DNA of 64,000 nucleotides from contig OZ014418.1 of the NCBI GenBank assembly GCA_963965975.1, positions 5,282,775-5,346,774 on the forward strand, written 5' to 3'. This stretch comes from Xestospongia bergquistia (lineage: Eukaryota > Porifera > Demospongiae > Haplosclerida > Petrosiidae). Both the position numbers and the translations under genes were made by a program. Below the pieces are notes generated by a model. The model was not told the DNA's origin, ran no database searches, and saw only the letters and a list, made by a program, of their open reading frames with translations. Below are positions 58,736 to 64,000 of the stretch, one piece after another; the first letter of the stretch is position 1; each line of letters starts with the position of its first letter.

Positions 58736-59922
58736 GACTAAGAAACTAACATTTATAATTACAGCAACTTTGTTACAATGGTGGAATATCTTATTCACTC
58801 TAAAAATTAAAAAAGTTAAATGTACTTAAATATTTCAGTTGTTGACACTCAGTTATCTATTTTTGTCATACTTGTCATCTTTCTTACTGATGAAAAATAA
58901 ACCAACGGAAATAGCAGTGGAACTAATGAGTAGAAAATGCTCCATCCATATGCAGGCCTACATAAACAAAAAACTTCTTAAGTAGCAATTAGATGTAGAG
59001 ATTGTTGGATCTCAGTTTATCTGAAGCAAACAGAGATAAAGCCAATCTCCTATGCTTTGCACATTTCCTTTATTCATTTATTATTATTCTATACTTGTTT
59101 GCAGTCTTTAGAGGAGATGCATGGAGATGAAAGTGGAGCCATTGATATTAATGAATCCTATATTTTGTTAGGTGTATTGTGTACATTTAATGGCTGTATT
59201 ATATTACACACCTACAAAAAGTAAAATACGTTTAGTGAAATTTAGTGACTATACTGTAACATAAGCTAAACTTTTACATGCTAAAATTAATTTCACAATT
59301 ATAATTGAATAAAATAGTTGGAACTCAGTAAAATTAATACATGCTAAGTTACTAATCTCAATTGTTTTAAAATCTAGAGGATGCAAGTAATAGTCAGCTT
59401 GAGGTACATGGTACTCTAAAATCTATATGTTATCTTATTGAATTGAAACATTATTGCATCAAGAGAGCTATTAAACAATTTGGTATTTGCAAATTGCAGC
59501 TATTCAGTCAAGATACTTGAAATTCAGTTTAGAAAGCATTTTCTAAAAAATAAATATTTTCACCAAACTTTATAATGAATCAAAACATTTTCACTATGAA
59601 CTTGATTACAAAATTAATGTGCATTGACTCCATTTCCACTTCGATAAACAAAATTGAAATTTAGATTAATTGACCCATAACAATTGACAAATGAGAATTA
59701 ATGAGATGTCTTTACATGGCCTGACTTTTGCAATTTAGTCAGTGTTGCCAGTATATTTCTAGCCAGTTCCAAGGCAGCATCAGTATCAGAAGCGGTATAT
59801 AGGAGGACAGAATGTGTTGGTAGATATTAGTAATAAAAGCAGAACACAGTTACTATAGTTGTATGATGTGTTGTCATGATGGAATGTCATTTACTTTATA
59901 TGTATGGGGTTTCTAGTTTATC

Positions 59923-59973
59923 TTTTATATAAAATTTGAATTTGTGGTCCACAAATTCAAATTTTATATAAAA
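59923..59973. repeat. 51-bp perfect palindrome
   Basis: Arms of 25 bp around a single T, the mirror of 4911-4967. The outer three bases of the original 28-bp arms have diverged on one side. Confidence 0.88.
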
Positions 59974-60294
59974 AATGATCAATTGTAACCAAGTACAAGC
60001 ACAATACATGCACAAACTTTCCAAGTAAGAATTGTACATTATTACATAAGTTGGTTATCAATATCACAGTGTATATTATTTATATTATCACTCTATCTTC
60101 TGTTTTAACAGTTATGATAAGTGTTTTTGTATTTTTGTTTGTAGTACATTGTCTTATCAAATATACTTTTATTTATTATAAAGATAACTTGTAGTGTGTC
60201 TCACCCACTGTGTTTGTACATATGATAAGGAGGTGCCCTTTGAAACATGTAGTTGTGGTTTGGACTTTAATGTGTATTTAGTTGTGGAGTCACA

Positions 60295-60900
60295 AAAAAA
60301 TTCTCTGCCATCTGTAAACTACATGCTGCTAGTATCATATATTATGACTCAAACGCAGTGAGTATCGCCATCTGTAAACTGCAGTATATTATGATACTAT
60401 AATTATAGCAGCATATATAGTTTACAGATGACGCTTCATAATACACAACCAACCCAGGAAACATTTCGCTGACACTCGATTCTAAGAGCTCCGCGTTATA
60501 CTGATTGCACATGCGTTATAGTATATGATACTTTACAGATGGAGCTTCATACTCTCCAGCTTATTCCTAGCCTGAGTTATGACAGATTTAAGTGTGAAAC
60601 TCAACCTAGAGTATAGGTGAAGGAGACAAAACACATAGTTCTCATGACTTATGAAGCAAGCAAGATGACTTTGAATTATTGAAATTCAACATTTAGTCAA
60701 GTGATTGAAAGATAAAAACATAATTGTGTTAATTTTTCTGAACCTAGTGTGATGATTTTATAATTTGATTAAGTGAAATTGTGATTTTTTGAAGTAACGT
60801 TAGTAGAATTGCTCATAATAACAGCAATAAAGTCACCTATTTAAGAATGTAACCTCGCTCCCATCATACATAGTCATGAGGCAGAATTAGTAGTACTAAT
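60295..60900 (+). repeat. Repeats M and R1
   Basis: Most complete uninterrupted M-R1 unit in the window, with the tactaattatagcag-type inverted pair near 60345-60430 and the aactcaacctagagtatagg block at 60598. It serves as reference for the unit broken by gypsy-like element 3. Confidence 0.7.
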
Positions 60901-60968
60901 TTGATATAGGCTTCCAGAATTGTAAGGTACTAATTTAGTACCTTACAATTCTGGAAGCCTATATCAAA
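60900..60968. repeat. 69-bp perfect palindrome at R1 end
   Basis: Two 34-bp arms (each with gcttccagaattgtaaggta or its complement) around one T. Every other R1 copy has only one arm, so this is a head-to-head junction. Confidence 0.9.
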
Positions 60969-61145
60969 CACACGTTAGTTTTATGATGATGTGTTCATAT
61001 ACAGCATCCTGTACATCCCAACTAGACAGATATTCCCCTATGACAGTTTGGCTAACAAGACTTACACATATATAAACTAAAGTTATTACTATTCAATGTT
61101 ATAAAAATTCTAATGTTATTATCACTCAATCTAGTTAGTTATTAG

Positions 61146-62163
61146 TTATTGCAACTCTCCATATTCGCTTTTTTTCTTATGAGATAGAACAAGCAAAACA
61201 GCTGCAAAGCCAATGAATCCAATAAGTAAGAGACACTCCACCCACGCACAAGCCTGTAATAATAAGAAATATGTTTAAAAATAGCTACTGTGTTATGTTT
61301 AATAAAATTATACTTAAAAATCATTAAGAACCTTCTTCTAAGAAAAGCTAGGATTGTTACCATACAGCAAGAGTTGTAATTTATTTTATTTATGCTATAT
61401 ATAAGGCATAGTGCAAATCAAACAATTCACTGCTTTAAGTGAATGAAGAGTTGTCACAGATTGTTGCCTATGATATAAAATCACTAACCATTGAGGACTG
61501 AATACTATGAAAGAAGTGCACTACTCCTGGCACATTGTCTATGTCAGAGCACCTGCATGTTGACAGAGTATAGTAAGATTACAACGTGTTACTACACATT
61601 ATTGACATAGAAGTAAAGTAAGATTACAATGTGTTGTTAACTCAACTTTTTAGATAAACCAGTTTCAATTACTGATTTGCATGTTTTACTCAGCCCTGAT
61701 GATATAACTATAGCAACAGCCAGGGACATCAAGACAGCCAAGATGATAACAAAGATGACCACAATATTAAAAACAGTAACACTGAATTGCAAAAATAATA
61801 GCACATTATTAATTTATGATTATATATATGTGTTGTACAATACCTTCTCTTAATTATCACTGCAAGAACAATAGTCACTAGTGCAGCAAGTATCAGAAAA
61901 GATACTGTAGCTTGTCCTCCAATAACAAACTTACAGATACTGTTAGAACTAAATCCTTGATCATCATTGAGAAAGAGAATGCAATAGCGATCAGAAAATG
62001 GACTATTTTCAGTGAATTTTTTGATATCATTATTCTTCTCTGCAAATACTCCAAGAGACGCCAGAGCAAAAGTCAGAGCAACTAGAAGTATAAGACATTT
62101 CACTATTAAGAGGATAATAGTGGTAGTCTTTCCAGTTGGTACTGGAATCTCCACAGTCTTCAT
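61146..62163 (-). CDS. Four-transmembrane protein, open four-exon gene
   Basis: Exons on the minus strand: 61844-62163, 61647-61781, 61489-61552 and 61146-61253. The sum is 627 nt, 208 residues plus stop, with phases 2, 2, 0 and canonical GT-AG sites. The protein begins MKTVEIPVPTGK. TM1 ends GVFAEKN. The loop carries CILFLNDD and SICKFV, TM2 ends IIKRR, TM3 carries SSGLSKTCK, a CSDID loop precedes TM4 (WVECLLLIGF), and the tail is HKKKSEYGELQ. It is the intact partner of the broken copy at 2763-3788 and lies 269 bp past the receptor 3' remnant. Family unassigned; four TMs with a Cys loop suggest a membrane-organising or trafficking protein. Four exons with preserved splice sites and frame argue for function. 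Confidence 0.78.
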
Positions 62164-62431
62164 TTAGATGGCACTTAATGAGCTCTAACAGCGCAAAGGA
62201 TAAAAGCTGACTTTGACTGTAACGGGTGATATCTGCTCCACCTACACATAATTAGGAGATTGTATCTTAAAATTCAATTTCATTGAGATAAATAATTTTA
62301 ATATTCAAAATCAATCAACTTTTATAAAAAAAAACCTCGCAAGTTTTATACATTTATTTTAACTTATTAATACTTTATAAGCATTCTAAATATATATATG
62401 TATATAATTCTACATTACATTAGCATAGTTA

Positions 62432-62727
62432 TTATCTAAAATCCTCTAGTGTAAAGTCAAAAATTAGACTTTCTCTTCTCATTAGAGTAACTGCTAGTGA
62501 GCCTGGATGACTGCATTCAGAAGATGATGAAGCATCATTATTAGGCAATGTCATTTCACACTCACTGATATGCATTCTCTTTTCTCTTTATAACTTGATT
62601 GGACTCTCAAACAGTGGAGTTAGTGTTAGTACTATAAGAACAAATAAAGCTACACCAGTAGATATGCCACTAGTAATAACTTGACTGTATTGTCCACTTG
62701 TCATTATACTACTGAGAGTTACAAAAC
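62432..62727 (-). pseudogene. Receptor 3' terminal remnant
   Basis: Covers the last membrane segment (FVTLSSIMTSGQYS, VALFVLIVLTLTPLFES) and the tail ending before TAA at 62432. A frameshift in the ESLIKLYRE stretch and a deletion of everything upstream leave a remnant. Mirror of 2260-2497 but longer. Confidence 0.85.
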
Positions 62728-62794
62728 TGAATTTTCACACTCAATTTTGTTTTAACACAATAATTCCTCATAGATTTATGCATACCTATTATGT

Positions 62795-62891
62795 ATATAT
62801 ATATATATATATATATACTTGAAGAACTGGATTGCAATGACGCATGGCTTAAATGATGTATTCTATACTTGTACCTGGACTTTTACTGCTC

Positions 62892-62938
<47 letters not shown>
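62795..62938. repeat. AT microsatellites at arm boundary
   Basis: (TA)n tracts at about 62795-62818 and 62893-62938, with matching tracts at 2178-2203 in the left arm. They bound the inverted duplication. Confidence 0.9.
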
Positions 62939-62939
<1 letters not shown>

Positions 62940-62941
<2 letters not shown>

Positions 62942-63120
62942 ACAGTAAGATTGTCTAAATAGGGATTTTGTGAAATCCCTGAAACTTTCAGAGAATTTGT
63001 GAAATCACTATTTCACTTAGGGACTTCATAAATTCACTAAAATTTCTAGTGATTTCATGAAATCACTGAAATGAGGCTCTTGTTATTTCACAAAATCACT
63101 GAATGTGATATATTGTTAGA
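62940..63120. repeat. Cluster of short palindromic repeats
   Basis: Repeated variants of gtgaaatcac and tgaaatcact, including the perfect 20-bp palindrome AGTGATTTCATGAAATCACT at 63048-63067. Possibly a short MITE. No coding sequence. Confidence 0.7.
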
Positions 63121-63272
63121 AATTCAGCATTGTTTAAGTGTTGTAAGGAAGTTTGTTCATAAATATACGATTAGTTTTAATATCTGTACACAATTCTTTA
63201 TTGCAGATTTTCATGGACAATCACCACAATGAGACATCTTTGATGAATCAGTAATTCAGCTGGAATTAATAC

Positions 63273-63463
63273 CATAGCTTTGATGACTACTCTGAGGATT
63301 TATTGTAGTACAGAGCAGTTTATACTTCCTTTAATGTAGTCTTACACAGGGAGAGGTGTCAATAGTTTTTGCAATCAAAGAAATCTATGTAATCACATCA
63401 TAGCTTTGATGACTACTCTGAGGATTTATCATAGTTCAGAGCAGTTAACACTTCCTTTAATGT
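63273..63463. repeat. Two 65-bp direct repeats
   Basis: 63273-63337 and 63399-63463 share catagctttgatgactactc through to ttcctttaatgt with a few substitutions. They lie just upstream of the gene at 63550 and may be part of its promoter or of an inserted element. Confidence 0.8.
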
Positions 63464-63549
63464 GTTGTAATTGCAATTTAGCTTAGCCTTCACAATATAA
63501 GAGGCAACTACACAATGCTCATCCACTTTATTCCTGCATTTGAAGCAAA

Positions 63550-64000
63550 ATGGCGCAGCATAATTTTGAGACAAAATTCGAAGAGGCTTTGTTCAAGAAA
63601 TATTCTCAATGTGCAAAATATCTCATTCCTAAAGAGGTGTACTACAAGACCATTGATGATCTGAAAACAGCAGCTGAAGCTTCCACTACCAAGTCACATC
63701 ATCAGTACTACATCCTAAAAAAGTATGAGTTACTTCAGTGTGGTGATGTAGAGAAGCTTATCAAGAAGAGAAAGTCACCAGAAGATCGCCCTGTCTACTA
63801 TGCCACCATAGAAGACACCTACGACATCATCAGTAAAGCTCACATTGCAACTGGCCATGGTGGTCGTGACAGGATGCTGAAACATCTTAGGCAAAAGTAT
63901 GCCAACATCACAACAGATGCTGTTGAACTATTCAAGTCCTACTGTGTTGTATGTCAAGAGAAGAGGAAACGTCCCAAGACTACTGGTGTTTTTGTCAAGC
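63550..64000 (+). CDS. Ginger/KRAB-A-like integrase-derived protein, 5' part
   Basis: Open frame from ATG 63550 to the window end (150 codons, no stop). It begins MAQHNFETKFEEALFKKY. Residues 98-135 form an H2C2 integrase zinc-binding motif, HIATGHGG with CVVCQEKRK (His98, His103, Cys132, Cys135). The N-terminal helix-rich stretch before it resembles animal KRAB-A domain-containing 2 or SCAN-domain-3 type proteins derived from Ginger transposons or gypsy-type integrases. The catalytic DDE core would lie beyond the window. Codon use is less AT-rich than the neighbouring remnants. It could be a live transposon, a domesticated gene or a multi-copy family member. Confidence 0.75.
   Translation, partial: MAQHNFETKFEEALFKKYSQCAKYLIPKEVYYKTIDDLKTAAEASTTKSHHQYYILKKYELLQCGDVEKLIKKRKSPEDRPVYYATIEDTYDIISKAHIATGHGGRDRMLKHLRQKYANITTDAVELFKSYCVVCQEKRKRPKTTGVFVK

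Larger units (their letters stand above)
54150..62895 (-). repeat. Right arm of large inverted duplication
   Basis: Reverse-complement partner of 2080-10320. The outer limit is the AT microsatellite at 62893-62938, the inner limit is near 54150 where receptor homology stops. It keeps the spacer between receptor pieces that the left arm has lost and lacks the left arm's 330-bp block. The arms are separated by about 44 kb of receptor array and retroelements. Confidence 0.88.

Noticed and set aside
1-64000. tRNA, rRNA or other structured RNA genes.
   Set aside because: None recognised on either strand by eye; a covariance-model scan would be needed to exclude them.

Overview
The window is AT-rich metazoan nuclear DNA, most probably from a demosponge. 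Three things point that way: short GT-AG introns, a tandem family of large surface proteins with a beta-helix, a Cys-rich GTLCGQC motif and a multi-pass membrane region (a type I associate with sponges such as Amphimedon), and GABA-B-type receptor exons. The species cannot be fixed from the sequence alone. There are no bacterial operons, CRISPR arrays or rRNA genes.

Layout. (1) 1-2.1 kb: short dispersed repeats and a 12-bp-based minisatellite. (2) 2.1-10.3 kb and 54.15-62.9 kb are diverged inverted copies of each other. Each arm holds, in mirror order, the 3' end of a receptor gene, a four-exon four-TM gene, a decayed methyltransferase (ovothiol-synthase-like) fragment, and further receptor pieces. 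(3) 10.3-34.3 kb: the receptor array on the minus strand. It has loci at 14.3-17.1, 21.5-25.4, 26.0-29.8 and 30.4-34.3 kb, mixed with four-TM genes, a second minisatellite (17.7-19.1 kb) and a direct segmental duplication (11.55-13 kb against 19.1-21 kb). At 17.1-17.65 kb, exons of a GABA-B-like receptor run in frame into a truncated receptor copy. (4) 35.2-36.6 kb: last three exons of a divergent four-TM gene, followed by a 1.23-kb DNA transposon with a 7-bp target duplication. (5) 38-54 kb: a nested retroelement graveyard. It has several RLE-type (R2/NeSL-like) LINE copies that share a 3' UTR hairpin, and three Ty3/gypsy-like elements that have all lost the RT/RNase H region. (6) 62.9-64 kb: AT microsatellite, small repeats and the 5' end of a Ginger/KRAB-A-like integrase-derived gene that runs off the window.

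Function. Every receptor copy carries nonsense or frameshift changes, so as read none is a simple intact ORF. The four-TM genes at 13.1-14.0 and 61.1-62.2 kb splice into open 214- and 208-codon frames. In four places the same pair recurs: receptor 3' end, then about 250 bp, then the four-TM gene on the same strand. This makes a receptor plus four-TM cassette the most interesting candidate system here. Its role (surface recognition) is inference only.
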